A stretch of DNA of 64,000 bases from Megalopta genalis (Eukaryota; Arthropoda; Insecta; Hymenoptera; Halictidae). The position numbers and the translations under genes are program-made. Below, one piece after another: positions 21,921 through 34,611 of this stretch (position 1 is the first letter of the stretch; each line of letters opens with the position of its first letter). The stretch is from assembly GCF_051020955.1 (NCBI RefSeq), contig NC_135021.1, positions 11,885,962 through 11,949,961 on the forward strand, read 5' to 3'. The notes beneath the pieces were generated by a model. The model was not told where the DNA came from, made no database searches, and worked only from the letters and a program-made list of their open reading frames with translations.

Positions 21921-24114
21921 TAATCCAAATTAATACAATAATACAATAATTAATTAATACAATATTTGATCCTACAAAATTCGAATTGTTCATCGAGTGT
22001 ATACATTCCTCGTGTAAATAATTCATTTTAAGAAGATTCCCATTGTACGAATCAGTAACTTTTCGCTATAAACCGAACACTCGTGTTTCCCGATTGGTTC
22101 AGATAATTCTGATTCTACTGAAATTATTACATAATAACGTGGATAACCACGGAACCCTCATTCTTTCGCGGTCTGCGAATTTCTCAATGGGGTAAAAACA
22201 AGAATTAAACGAATAACGTCAAGAAACGACGGACCCGACGCCGTCTCCGTCGGCTCGTGGTGCACGCGGCCGGATTGCTGTTCGTTTTTTTTTCCACACG
22301 TCAGACACCTGGAAGAGACTGGACGAGAGGAACTCGGTAATAAAGTCGCGTCTCGTTATACGATGATACGGCTACCTGGCGGGCAAGGCGCCGTGCAATT
22401 ACCAAGTTGCATAATTGCGGCGTGGTAACAGAGTAGGACGCGAACTAAGAAGGAAGAAGAGGAGAAGGAAGAAACCTCGACGAGGTGCACAGGTGAACAG
22501 GGTGTACGGAATGGGTGGGGGGGAGCGGAGATAAGAAAGAGGAGAGAAAAAATAAATCAGCCCCGTGCCTACGTCCCCGCCGCATCTCTCTTCACCACCG
22601 TAATATTACTTTATTAGCGAAATGGGATAATGCCACGGTGTGTGACAAATTGGGAGCAACGCACGCTCGCGTACCAGACGACGACGGCCGGAAAAGCGAT
22701 GAATATTCATGGGGGGACCGACGGGGGCCTCGGGAGGCGGTGGGACCGCTAGGAGCGCGCGCAACGCCACCCAACCAACAAGGCCCCGTTCACACGTACT
22801 CCCGATCATGCGAGCTGCCGCGATCTCTCCGGAAACGCTCGGTCCCGATTGATTTTCTGCATAGCGGACCGCTGGCCAGCAGAATTTTCTGCCGGAATTT
22901 ACTTCGTGGAAATCGACTGTCCTACAGATTCTTCCTTTTACGCAATACCTATTTTCTATCTGGTAGTATAATTAGAAAATTTTTCGAGTTTTCAAGTACA
23001 GGAGAAACTCGATTGTCCCGGTCAATCTGCAATAGTTAAGTGTTCAGATAACGGAGCAGTTATTTAGTTGCAAGACTATCTAATATTTTTACTGATTTAT
23101 ACAGTTAATTTAGTCGCTATTGATCGTTTTAGAGCGAACTCTCTACATAATAAGTTAGACATTGCAATCTTTGGAGACAGTTTTTGAGATGGAGCAGAGA
23201 TGAAAGTTTTGGGAGATTATGCACGATTTTTGAAAAAATTTTTATATTAATAATTAGATAGAAAACAGTTAGGCTTTTAGTATATTGCTGATAGATTGAC
23301 GTATGTTCGGGTTTTATGATTTTGTAAGCTTTGCCAGAGTCGAAGAATTTTGTTCATCGAGAATCTTTCGTATTTATGCAAGCCATGCCATAAATGGCAT
23401 GTTTTCGATGCATGCCACTCAGAAACTATATTGTATTTGCACTACTCAACATATGGTGCAAGATACGAGTAATAACTCCAGCAAGTTTCAATTTAATAGC
23501 TTCGATAGTTTTCCTGTAAAAAGTTCCCAAACACAGCTTTCCTTTCGCTATCCGAAGATAAGAAACGCCCCACTGTGCTGTGTGACATTTTAATCTTTGG
23601 GATCTTTTTATTATGAAACTACTCAAAATTGTTCGATCAGACTCCTTTATATATTTTTCTTTTTCTTTCAGTTATACATCCTCAATTTTATGAGTCACGA
23701 AAAATCCAAAATTGGATTAGTTGTAAGCTGCTGACAACGTACCTAAAAAAACTGATACAATCGTCGCTCAATTTGTATCATAATCGTTATTGTGATATTT
23801 TACAACGCAAAAGTCGCATTTTCTGTACATTTCTTAATCCTCATTGTTTAAGGAAAAAGCAGGAAAATCGATTTTAGTAGAGCTTCTAGAATCTTTTCAC
23901 CGGAGGTGAAGAAACCCATAAACAGAGTTGCTTATGAACTCGAAAAAGAGCACGCTGCAACTGCATTAAGTCAACAACGCAGCACTGTAAAACTTCTTTT
24001 AGATGCATTCTGCACTCTTGGCTGCCTCGGCCGTAGAAAAGAAGGAAGACGCGTCTCGCTTCCCTCTTCTTCGGAACTTCATTCACATACGCCGCGTTAC
24101 TTCTCGCGCCCATT
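21921..24114. other. Mixed unique sequence
   Basis: A CpG-rich island at about 22200-22900 containing a run of G residues near 22515, then AT-rich DNA to 24100. Frames such as 22515-23039 (plus) run out of the island into AT-rich DNA and have no recognisable domain. At 24115 TTAACACGTTCATTGCC resembles a piggyBac-type terminus, but no partner or palindrome was found. Confidence 0.45.
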
Positions 24115-24118
24115 AACA

Positions 24119-26800
24119 CGTTCATTGCCAGAACAATATCCATAATAGCCGGATGCCTACTGTTTCATTCTAATTGAATTTTAATTGACTGAACCTTAGT
24201 CAAAAATTCAATTATTCGCGGTCGAGAGCAATCCTTTTGTTCGGCACCCATTTTAATGTTGCGATGAAAATCATTTTTATGTCTGGCTAGAGACGAAAAC
24301 CTAATCATCATAATCTTTGTATCACTGATTACTTTTCCATTATTATTTTGTTCAAAATTTTTTTGTTTTGCTTTTATTGTTTTATTATTATTTTTGCAAA
24401 ATTCGAAGTTTTATTTCGATCTAACAATTTCAATTTTTCAGATTTTGCTTTATTGAATATAATTTTGTAGCTTTTCGATCTTAAAGATTTTTAATTAGCT
24501 ATCAATTCGACAATTTCAACTATCCAGATTAAATGAATTGGTTGTTTGTTAAATAAATATTGTTATTTTATTCTGCAGTTTGCGACGATTAAATTCAATG
24601 TTTACGTATTTTATTACGCTCTATAGAGAAATTAACATGTTCAGTTGGATCTTGAAAAAATATATTATTGATAAAAATTGCTAAATAAAATGATAAACGA
24701 TCGTAAGCATACTCAGCAATATTTTTGCTAAAAAGACACGTCGTTTCAAGCGTAAATTGCACCGATTTAGTTTCATTTGGAATCGCGCTTGAGTCGCAGC
24801 AGGTTTTCGATTCCGGAGGACGGAAGTTTTGCAAAATGCAAATTCGTATAAAACCGTGGACTCGCGCCGGGTGAGTTTTATGCAAATTTCTCTCGCTTGG
24901 CTGTGATTTATAGAAGATTACGGAGGCCAATAAAAGTCCCGTTTCTATTCCATCGTCACCGTTTTCCGCGCTCGGAACAAAGACGCGCGTGAAAATGGCG
25001 GATCGGCGAACGCGGTGCGCCGTGTACCATGTCCCGAGCCAATTTATTAACGTTACTAATCAACGTGATTATAGTATTATTCCGCGGCTGTCACGCGTCT
25101 CAGTCTCACTCGTTCGATCGTTCTGCCGCTCTTAATTAATCTAATAAGCTGGGTCAAAGAATTAACCGCGAATCATTACGCGCGCGCTATGATTACTTGT
25201 TTCCCTTCCACCGTTCCCTCCTACGCAGGCCGAGTTAAAATCGCGTGAAAAAAGAGAATAGAGGATACGTACAGTGTCTTGCTTCGGTAATTATTTATTA
25301 CAGGCCGACGTTAACAAATCTTCGTTGATTTCGTTAACTCTGTCTGCGCGTTCATCGGATTCATTCTTTTCATAACGTTGAATCCGCGAAATTCGATAGG
25401 CGTGTGTGGAAAAGATGCCGTTCGTTAGAAAAATTGGCGAACGTTGTTTCATTATTTTCATTCCAATTAAAACTGTGATTAACTCGCGTTGTTGGCTCGA
25501 TGTTGCAGCGAATTCTTCTGTTTTACACACAATTCTTTCTTTTTTCACCCTCCGTGGCACACGAAACAAGCACACATCCTTTTGGAAAGGAACTTCTCCG
25601 CGATAAATTTTCGTTCACACGCTTTTTATGCTCAGAATTGACACGTCAACGTTTACAGAATTGTAAGTACCGAGCGAAAACTCGTCGCGGGAGCCAGAGT
25701 TAGATTTCCAAGGACCAGAATTACGCGAACACGAGCCGCTCCGTGATTTTTCTAGATGTTATAATCGCTGATTCTTTGAATTTACTTCACTGGATTCGGT
25801 TTGAATTCTTTGATGCGTCCAGAAAATGTGCTTTCCTGTCACATCGATCGTAAGCGAGCGACGTAATTAAGTGTCCAAGATCAAGAATGAATTTGTTAGC
25901 ATCCGCAGAAACTAGAAGAACGTCGAAATAAACGCTGTGATGAACGGACGGCAGATTTCACGCGGTTATGATAAAATTGAAACGGTAAAATTACGAACAG
26001 CAGAGGAGATCCACGGCACGGAGATCCACAGTCGAGTGATAAATGTTAACCCTCGGCAAACGGTTCTGCGAAATGAATGACCACGATTTTATGGACATTT
26101 TTGCGGTATTTGTTCGCCGGCGAAACGCGTTCGCCGGTGGACACGCGAACGGGTATGGCCTAATTGATCCGGAAGCGCGGCTCGTACGCGTCAGAGCCTA
26201 TAAATTCAATTAAGCAATTATTTAACACTTAATTACCCGACCGAGCTGTTATTATCTCTCGCACGAAACGAATCGGCGTCATGGGTTTTTTCTCCCATTG
26301 CCGGCTATGGCCGGCTCCGCGGCTTGTAATTGCAACCGCGAATTCGCGATTCGCTTTCTTTCCGCCGATTCAATTACCGGCGACGTTAACTTCTTATCGC
26401 GAGCCGAGAATATCTCGAATGCCCGGCCATTTTTCGAGCAACCGTAAATGGTACTATCACCGGATCCTTGTTAGAACAACGACGGAATGCTTATGGCAAT
26501 TATCGTCGACGCTGATTACTTTTTTACTGAAAAATGGATCTCTACGTTCGATAATATCTGTTTCGCATCGGACAGTTCTGTTATCGCGTTTAAAGTGATG
26601 GAAAAGAATAGCTTATTAACGAATAGCTTATAATTATTTATTTTGGCAAGATATTTTATGACGTAGTTTGAAAATATTTCAACCAAATATTTCCAATGTA
26701 CAGAGAAATAATTGAACAAATTGAAATACTTATTCCGCGGTGTGCATACACGTATACATTAATTTCGGCTAATTAATTTCGACTAATTAAATATGTTATT
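24119..26800. other. Unique sequence with GC-rich islands
   Basis: AT-rich at 24150-24750, CpG-rich around 24780-25220, mixed to 25850, then CpG-rich at 25900-26510. No repeats of note. Frames such as 26281-26598 (plus) and 25291-25575 (minus) have no domain I recognise and no clear splice borders. Confidence 0.45.
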
Positions 26801-26856
26801 TTACGCTGTCGAAAATAAGTATCAATTAATCAATATATGTATTATATAGAAATATT

Positions 26857-26975
26857 TTATGATGTATTTAGAAAATATATAAGTCAAATATTTCTGGAAC
26901 AATTACTTCAATTTGTTTAATGAATGCTTTCTATATTGGAATACATTTTCTAAATACACCATAAAATATTTGAAT
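26857..26975. repeat. Short AT-rich inverted repeat
   Basis: AAATATTTTATGATGTATTT at 26860 is mirrored by AAATACACCATAAAATATTT near 26955, about 27 paired bases on each side. AAATATTTC and CAATTTGTT words also recur from 26680, so a decayed duplication is likely. Confidence 0.6.
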
Positions 26976-27174
26976 ATACATATCCCGTTGGTTGTTACAT
27001 GGTCGAAAATAATTGTTGATTATTCGGAACGAATACGACAATGTTCTTGAGTTCTCTTAATGTCTTTAAGGGTTTGTACTTAATTAATTCGTTTCTGTTG
27101 CAAATATAATTCGCGTGTAATAATTACCACAACAAACTGTTCCATTAAATGAACACGTTGACTCTTCCCTGTCT

Positions 27175-27498
27175 TTAACACGTTGAATGCCCCGCCGGTT
27201 TTACAGAAATTGTCCGTGGCGCCGCGATGAATTTTCTTTTACGTGATACATATAACGTTGAAATATTATCTGCAATAGATAAGTTACAGTGTATAACCAT
27301 GTTTGACATGTTAATTGCGACGGGGGTCACTGTTTGAATCGACGATGGCAATAATACAAAATTTTAGATATTGACATTTGTCTTAAATTGTATATATTTC
27401 TATCAATTTGGGCGCGTCGGTCACCCTTGGCCCCCATTGGCGTCACCGCGAAGTTAAGTGCTGGTCACCGGTGACCCCCGTGGCATTCAACGTGTTAA
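27175..27498 (-). mobile_element. TTAA-flanked piggyBac-type MITE, TIR CACGTTGAATGCC
   Basis: TTAA at both ends, with CACGTTGAATGCC on the left and its complement GGCATTCAACGTG on the right. The right end has the perfect palindrome GGTCACCGGTGACC at 27463-27476, whose centre is 25 bases from the TTAA. Length 324 bases, no coding content. The terminal word differs by only a few bases from CACGTTGACTGCC at 41031, so the two families are related. Strand is set so that the palindromic end is read first. Confidence 0.88.
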
Positions 27499-28271
27499 AA
27501 ATTAATTTTTCGTTAATAATTCCGACGATTTCAACTCCGCAATTTTAATTTCATCGGCTGGATTCGACTTCGTTGATTTAAACTTCTTGCACATTGAATC
27601 CCTGTATCTCCATGCGAAACAATCGCAGAACAATCCAACCGAGCTCGTTTGAAGGAGTCAACTCTCCACTGCAACACCACCCGAGCACAATGTACTCCGA
27701 GACTTTTACCCGGTGAACCGCAACAGTTCAAAGACCAAGCATTTTCCATTCATAATTTCACCGTTTAGAATCGCAGGAAGACGAATTATTGTAATTACCA
27801 TATTTACGATGTCCCCTCGGTTTCCCTCGAACCGATCGAAGGACCAAGGATTAGGTCGTTCGTACGACCATAAGTCCACTTAATTTCGCGATTCGCGCGC
27901 TTCCTGCCGGCCGGTGCTATTTCATAGGCTCCGAGAACAACTTCGACAAAGTTTATCTCGCATCTATCGCGGACTTTGCCGACTATTTTCCGCGCGGCGA
28001 CGCGAACGGACGTCGCCGGGCGTTCGAAGAGGTCGCTAAGCTGTCTCCGAGCCGCCTATCGGCCGCGTGTAATTAAAAGAATGCTCCGCGGTGCCATACC
28101 GGCAAGAATATCCGCGAGTTTACGAGCGGGTCGGGCGTAAGCGGTCGCGATAAGTCCGCGCGGAAACGCTCGCTGGCTAATATTACGATCGGAACGATGC
28201 GGATCACCCACGCTTCCCGGGACAGTTTAAACGCTGGATTTGCTGCGGGACCTCGGCAAGGCTGCGGCCAA
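27499..28271. other. Unique sequence, GC-rich toward the right
   Basis: AT-rich to 27750, then CpG-rich. No gene recognised. Confidence 0.45.
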
Positions 28272-28951
28272 TACTCCTCGCTTCGTCTTCGTTTAACCGT
28301 TCCCGACGTTTTACGACAATTTTCATAAACTGATACCATTTCGTCAAGACTGCGTCGACAAGGAACACTAATCAACTCCTCAAGACTCTCTTCGTGGAAA
28401 ATCGAATCACGTTTTTAAAGAAAATCAAAATCCAAGTTGCACGGAACACAAGTTCTTCCTAACGGTCGCACCGATTTTCGATGCAATTACGCTAATCTAA
28501 CAAAAAAATAGAATAAAAGTTGAACAGTGCTCCGAGGAGAGCAAAGTGCGATAATAAAAATTTCGACAAATTCTTTTATTCGATAGAAAGTTCAGGTTAT
28601 CTTGACTTTCCTACTCCTCGCTTCGTCTTCGTTTATCCGTTCCCGACGTTTTGCGACAATTTTCATAAACTGATACCATTTCGTCAGGACCGCGTCGACA
28701 AGGAATGCTAATCAACTCCTCAAGACTCTCTTCGTGGAAAATCGAATCACGTTTTTGAAGAAAATCAAAATCCAAGTTGCACGGAACACAAGTTCTTCCT
28801 AACGGTTGCACCGATTTTCGATGCAATTACGCTAATCTAACAAAAAAATAGAATAAAAGTTGAACAGTGCTCCAAGGAGAGCGAAATGCGATAATAAAAA
28901 TTTCGACAAATTCTTTTATTCGATAGAAAGTTCAGGTTATCTTGACTTTCC
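28272..28951. repeat. Direct tandem duplication, 340-base unit
   Basis: Two 340-base copies (28272-28611 and 28612-28951) differ at only about ten positions. The unit starts near ACTCCTCGCTTCGTCTTCG and ends TTATCTTGACTTTCCTA. The low divergence implies a recent duplication. No coding frame continues across both copies. Confidence 0.92.
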
Positions 28952-29300
28952 TAAATAGCACTATGTACTTTTTGCTTTGCAGCGTTATCAATTTAATAAA
29001 TTGTTAAGTTTTTAATTCTAAATGGAACAAGAGGATAAAAATTGAGAAGGAATAGAAACATTTCAGGTCGAAAGAAACGTTTATAATGTTGAAGTTAGAA
29101 CGTCTTCGAGTGCAAAGAGTTGATAGTTTTCTCTTCAGCAAGTTTCCGAATGGTTTCGAAATTTTTGTCACAGTCGAACAAATCGTTAAGAGATTCTCAA
29201 CTGCTTGTCTTCCATTTTCGGCAACATTAAATCATCGTTAATAACCGAATATTAGAAAGTTCTCAAGCTGTTAAGAACATTTCTATCCTATTGTCACGAA
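28952..29300. other. AT-rich unique sequence
   Basis: No gene or clear repeat seen. Confidence 0.4.
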
Positions 29301-29345
29301 TAGACTGCGGATTTTATGCATTTGTAACAAAACCGTATTTGAAGT
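29301..29345 (-). mobile_element. TAGACTGCGGAT-family end
   Basis: TAGACTGCGGATTTTATGCA followed by TTTGTAACAAAA is the cleanest copy of this terminal word in the window. A weak possible partner is TTTGCCATAAGTCG near 29455. Confidence 0.65.
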
Positions 29346-29522
29346 ACGAAACGGTGACACTATTAGTAGAATTCAACAATTAGATTATATTATTTATAAC
29401 TCGTTAAAGTTATTCATGACAAGAATAAAGATCTATGCATTCTCTGCTTATGAGTTTGCCATAAGTCGTGCACACGAGTAATAAAATAAAAAATATAAAA
29501 CAAAATAAAGAATTTCATAAAA

Positions 29523-29760
29523 TGAGCCGTTTATTTTGAAAGTGGCACAAGTCACTTTACCGTAATAAAAAGTGGTGATCTTTTAATGTTTATACGAAAT
29601 TATTTGTACTGAGAAAAATATCAGTATCCTGAGATAACAAATACAAGTAAATCTTCTCGAAAGTTAGCATCCATATTTTTAAACGTGTTCAAACGCAAAC
29701 CCTTAAATGTATCGACATAAAAACAAAGTGACCTATGCCACTTTCAAAATAAACGGCTCA
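29523..29760. mobile_element. MITE with TIRs of about 36 bases, TGAGCCGTTTATTTTGAAAG
   Basis: The left end TGAGCCGTTTATTTTGAAAG continues TGGCACAAGTCACTTT. The right end is its near-perfect complement, with CTTTCAAAATAAACGGCTCA as the last 20 bases. Length 238 bases, AT-rich interior, no coding content. The target duplication is not clear, so the superfamily is not assigned. Confidence 0.85.
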
Positions 29761-30873
29761 AATGAAGAATGTAATAAAATAAAAAGAATGAAACCATAAA
29801 ACCGTCAGTATCGCGACACTCTGGAATGGACATTTCGTTTTCTCCTGCATAAAACGCAGCAACGTTTTTTGCAGCCGCTGTTCGCGTCCTCTTCCGCAGT
29901 CAGACCTATCCGGCTTTCCCTTTCGCAGCTCATCTCGAACGAACGGAAGGAATGCGCTGAACGCACGCCGGCCTGCCGGCTTTTTTCCTCGAGAGGCCGA
30001 AAGAAAGAGAACTTCCTAAAGCGTGGAGAGCATCGTGCACTATACTGGAGATTGCTCGCGAATCGATCGATCGTCCGCCTTTCAATTTACGCGGACGCCT
30101 TACGTGCTCGCTAATTACTTCGTTCGAATTTGACACTAACGAAAGCTCATTACTCACAATCTTTTAAGCGCGATAGAAAATGCACTAGATTCCACAGTGA
30201 AATAAATTATGCATGCCTTTGTCCTTCAGAATTAGCGTCGGCGATAGCTATTGTCTTTTCACGTATGACTTCTCGTGTCATGGTATTTAATACTTCGACC
30301 GCGTTTACATTGAATTTAAATCGTCTGCTAATTAGTCAATTTTCGGCAAATTGAATTAAATTAATGGATGTTAATATTACATGACGTGAACGTAAATACA
30401 TATATAGTGAATTTAGGCGCGCAATACATATTTTGTTTACCTTCTAAGACGACTTCTTTAGGACCAAGGAAGTTCATGATCGTTGTAACCGAAGAGAATG
30501 GTGCGGCAAGTGGTTAATAAAGCATCAGAGACAAGTTGGACCATCCGGATGAGTAAAACAGTGCGGGATTAATCGGAAAGCAGAGCGAAGCGAGCCTGCT
30601 AGCGAAGAGAAGCGTTGATTCGCGTCGCGTCGCGTCGACCGCGGAGTCAGTCGACTTGAAATATAACGTCCGGGTAATGAATCGCAACATTCAATTACGC
30701 ATTAATAACAGGGCGGCGGAGAGCCGGGGCCCGGCCGATTATCTCGCGGCGGACAATGTGCGAAAGCCAGCGGCATGTTTTATAACAAACAAACTGACGG
30801 TTATAGCCGGGACCGCGGACAGAGACCATAAATACGAGGCGAGGAGAGCCGCGAGCGAGGCGAATTCTGCGAG
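29761..30873. other. Unique sequence with GC-rich islands
   Basis: CpG-rich at 29860-30110 and 30560-30860, AT-rich between. A short GCGTCGCGTC run lies near 30623. No gene supported. Confidence 0.45.
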
Positions 30874-30950
30874 AGAGGAGAGAGAGAGAGAAAGAGAGAG
30901 TGAGAGAAAGAGAGAGTGAGAGAGAGAGAAAGAGAGAGTGAGAGAGAAAG
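30874..30950. repeat. (GA)n purine tract
   Basis: GA runs interrupted by GTGAGAG units. Confidence 0.9.
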
Positions 30951-32203
30951 TCGTCGCGGGTTTCTGCATGCGCGGCCAGCGATTTCCTTAATTGATCAGC
31001 AATAGGCTCCACTGACAACCTTATCAATGAACCATCGCCTCTTCGGTCAGAGCTGCTCGCCTAATCTACGGTATCTACTCCCACGCCTGTTCCATCTGCT
31101 CGAAAAGGCAACGCTGCCACAAATACCACTAACAAGACAATATTCGATCATAAACGCGATTCCTTCGAAATACAGTCATTTTTTTCTGATCAAACAATCC
31201 GCATTTCTATATTCGAACCTTTCTGCAAACATGAAAGAATTTTTTCCAAAACTGCAACAATTACAGATTTGAAGATTAAAGACTCCCCTCTAGAACGACA
31301 CCTCGAAACTTGATCCACTATTTTTTTTAACCGTTTTGTGGAACACAAACGGCGGATAAGTTTGGTCATGGAATGTCGATGTTACATCTTTCGTTGAAAA
31401 TTGAATAAAGCGATCGAAAAAAAATCGTACATCTTGTTTCGAGGGTTCATTGCAAAGGAGAAGCTTCAGTCTTTAAGTCAATCATAGATTGATTCGCGAG
31501 AAAAATTTTCCAAGGATTTTACAGGCGTTTCAATTCGCAGGATTCTTGAGACTTCTTTTTTGCTTTTACCGTTTTTCGATCGTCTGCCTCGACAAATTGG
31601 CGAATTCCAAAGTAATTTCGCAATAGGCTTCGATCGAGTCGATCCTTCCGCTTCCGCGGATCCTCCGGAAAATCAGGGAACAACGCCGTATCTGGTAGAA
31701 CAGCGATCCTTTTATCAAGATAACGAGTAATAACCCGCGATGAGATGTAGAACGTTTTTTGTTCGTCGATCAATTTCTTTCCGGCCATCGAGAAGGTATT
31801 AGCGTAGAACTCATTTTCTCCGGGATAATGAGCTAGACTTCAAACTCGAATCGAGCTTCGGATAATCGACTGTTTCCTCAATGCCTCGGTCGTAAGTCGT
31901 TGGAAATCGCTTTCGAACACTTCAGAACGTTCGATCGAGTGTCCTTGCAATTTTCACTGGATTTGCAACATCTCTCTGCTGATTTCTTCCCATATTATTC
32001 CGAGACCATCGATTTCTTAATGAGCACAGCTAATTGAAGCATGGTCGGCGGCGAAAGCAATCTTACTCCGACACCACGTAACTATTCGACCGTAAATCTC
32101 TGTGTAAAATTTTTATAAATTATCTTCTGTCTCGTGTTGGCAACCAAATCGGTAAGTAATTTTCACGCATCAGTATCAAAAATTCGTTGCATGAAGTAAT
32201 AAT
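30951..32203. other. Unique sequence
   Basis: Mixed composition. The minus frame 31519-31788 has no recognisable domain. No repeat seen. Confidence 0.45.
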
Positions 32204-32412
32204 TAGACTGCAGACTTTATGGGTTCATAAGAAAAATGGAGTGTGCGAAACAAAGAGCAGCGAGAACTTAAAAAAAAATGTAAGAATGCAGTCGAGTTAT
32301 TTTTTAATAATTAAAAATTATCAGAAGGAAAATTAAATTTATATTACGCTCTAGTTCTTCGCAATTTATGCAGAATAATTTTATTTCGTATAAAACAATT
32401 GGAAGTCGAGAA
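32204..32412 (-). mobile_element. TAGACTGCGGAT-family MITE (decayed)
   Basis: Left word TAGACTGCAGACTTTATGGG. The right side carries CGCAATTTATGCAGAATAAT followed by TTATTTCGTATAAAAC, which matches the subterminal word of the family. About 209 bases. Confidence 0.6.
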
Positions 32413-32489
32413 TTTTTTCTATCTTTAAAGGCACATAAAATATTGTTGAAGAACCTGTCTAGTAATTATTCCAAATTGTATCGACATCA

Positions 32490-32691
32490 ATCAGTTAGCC
32501 GTTTTTGACGAGTATACTCGTCACAACTCATAACGTCTCAATTTCTTCGTGACGAGTATATTCGTCATAACTCATAACGTCTCAATTTCTTCGTGACGAG
32601 TATATTCGTCATAACTCAAAATGTTTCCATTTCTTCATGACGAGTATATTCGTCATGACTCAAAATGTTTCCATCTCGTTATGACAAGTAT
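32490..32691 (+). repeat. 44-base satellite carrying the palindrome GACGAGTATACTCGTC
   Basis: CAGTTAGCCGTTTTT is followed by GACGAGTATACTCGTC at 32507. The palindrome, in slightly changed forms, starts again at 32551, 32595, 32639, 32683 and 32727, exactly 44 bases apart each time. The lead-in CAGTTAG matches the TTAA-flanked ends at 36665 and 37056. The array therefore looks like an expansion of the subterminal palindrome of a piggyBac-type end. Confidence 0.9.
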
Positions 32692-33111
32692 ACTCGTCAT
32701 CAGTCAAAATGTTTCTGTTTCTTCATGTCGAGTATATTCGTCGAGAACAGCTACCTGATTAAGGATATATCATTATTGCGTTCTTTATTAAATTATACTC
32801 GTCACCAGTCAAAATGTTTCTGTTTCTTCATGTCGAGTATATTCGTCAAAAACAGCTACCTGATTAAGGATATATCATTATTGCGTTCTTTATTAAATTA
32901 TACTCGTCACCAGTCAAAATGTTTCTGTTTCTTCATGTCGAGTATATTCGTCGAGAACAGCTACCTGATTAAGGATATATCATTATTGCGTTCTTTATTA
33001 AATTATACTCGTCACCAGTCAAAATGTTTCTGTTTCTTCGTGTCGAGTATATTCGTCGAAAACAGCTACCCGATTAAGGATATATCATTATTACGTTCTT
33101 TATTAAATTAT
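32692..33111 (+). repeat. 105-base tandem satellite, four units
   Basis: Four units of 105 bases start at 32692, 32797, 32902 and 33007. Each contains one GTCGAGTATATTCGTC palindrome plus about 60 added bases including CTGATTAAGGATATATCATT. Units are nearly identical. The plus frame 32665-33171 stays open with 35-residue repeats because 105 is divisible by three; I treat it as an artefact. Confidence 0.92.
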
Positions 33112-33820
33112 ATATTTTACAAACGTGTTCCATTTGAACAAAATATGCAGAAAATTGAACATGCAATATAACTGCAATAACTTGCACGCGTTTCAAGGAG
33201 ATTGCAACAGCTAATCGGTTAAAATTGAATGGAACGAGCTCCACCCCGTACGAATACTTTCCGGACGACGGACCCATTTCTAATTTATAAATCGACGGAT
33301 AAATGTTCGAGCGTGGAGATAAGCGATCGGCTCGAGTGTCGAACGTTATTAAAGTCGCGAGGAAACACGGCCGATGCCGGTGCGGATCGTGCTCGGGGAC
33401 AAAGGAGCCTGGTAATCGTAGTCTTGCTCGTCGCCAAGCGTTGTCGCCGTTATCTTCGCCAGCCCCGATCGTTTCTCACCGCCTAAGTACATTCATTGGC
33501 GTAAGGAGCCTGCCTGTAATCTCGGATGTTAATCGGGCAACATCGGCTTGTATTACGGTACAAAGTAATGTCGTAATATAGCACGGGCCGGCGGTGAATT
33601 AGTTTGGACGTTCGTGGAAAAGCCGAGCCTGTGCCTCGCGGCCGGGATCGTTTATTAAACGCCGTCCATTCGGATTAATCATTCTCGAACGTCTCGTCGT
33701 TAGCAGCCTGGAATCTGTCCGTTCGACGTTACCGCGCAGCTTGCGCTTTGACCGTCGGTTGCTTTCGAACGGGACTGCGATTTTCCATCGCGTGCGACAC
33801 GCGCGCATCGCGCTTCTGAC
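33112..33820. other. AT-rich flank then GC-rich island
   Basis: A CpG-rich unique island at 33230-33820 with overlapping open frames. No gene recognised. Confidence 0.45.
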
Positions 33821-34111
33821 CATTCGAGTGCGTTTATATTTGTATCAATATGTTACATTATATATTTATTTTATATATATATTTATTCATATATATAAAT
33901 AATTATATAAATAAAATAAATAAATATATATTTATTTATTTGATTCATATATTTATATATATACATATTTATTTTATATATTTATATTATTGAATGATTT
34001 AGACGAGTCATTCGAGTGCGTTTATATTTGTATCAATATGTTACATTATATATTTATTTTATATATATATTTATTCATATATATAAATAATTATATAAAT
34101 AAAATAAATAA

Positions 34112-34154
<43 letters not shown>

Positions 34155-34236
34155 TATATTTATTTATTTTATTCATATATTTATATATATACATATTTAT
34201 TTTATATATTTATATTATTGAATGATTTAGACAAGT
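33821..34236. repeat. Tandem duplication of an AT-rich block
   Basis: CATTCGAGTGCGTTTATATT begins both copies (33821-34008 and 34009-34236). They are almost identical except for a (TA)n expansion of about 40 bases in the second copy near 34125-34155. Confidence 0.9.
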
Positions 34237-34321
34237 CATTTGTGCCAAAATGGCGGGTCACGACATGTACGATGTTCCAAAACTGCATTAGAAAAAATAT
34301 GCTCTTTATTTTGTAAGAATA

Positions 34322-34537
34322 TACGGTGGTCCACAAAAGTGTTCGTACTATAATAAGCACTTTTTAAAATTTCTGTTATATGCTCAGATAAAAAAGTTAA
34401 AAACAAGAGTTTTTTATTCCTTTTTGTCATTCCAAGTAATAGCAAAATTTAAGAAAACCGCGCAAGTCGCTTAGCCCAGTTTTAAAAAAAGTTATTGCGT
34501 TTTGAAAGGTGTACGAACACTTTTGTGGTCCACTGTA
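34322..34537. mobile_element. Tc1-type MITE, TIR CGGTGGTCCACAAAAGTGTT
   Basis: Left TACGGTGGTCCACAAAAGTG then TTCGTAC. The right end is GTACGAACACTTTTGTGGTC then CACTGTA. The inverted repeats are about 26 bases with TA at each edge; length 216 bases, no transposase. Positions 40770-40870 inside the inverted duplication hold a diverged relative of its right half. Confidence 0.88.
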
Positions 34538-34611
34538 CTTGAAAACTGGGAGGTGTGTTAGAACTCTAAACTATCGACACCGTAAAATAATCATGACGTA
34601 TCTGTGAAATA

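Noticed and set aside
24115..24131. TTAACACGTTCATTGCC as a piggyBac-type end
   Set aside because: TTAA is common in AT-rich DNA; no matching second terminus and no palindrome at 24-25 bases were found.
30435..30520. Possible minus-strand first exon (ATG near 30478 and a donor GTAAAC at about 30440)
   Set aside because: Only about 13 codons after the ATG, no clear acceptor or promoter, and the phase does not fit the exon candidate at 21294-21366.
32665..33171. 168-codon frame with four 35-residue repeats
   Set aside because: The unit is 105 bases, divisible by three, so a chance open unit stays open in every copy. It continues the 44-base satellite and has no known domain.
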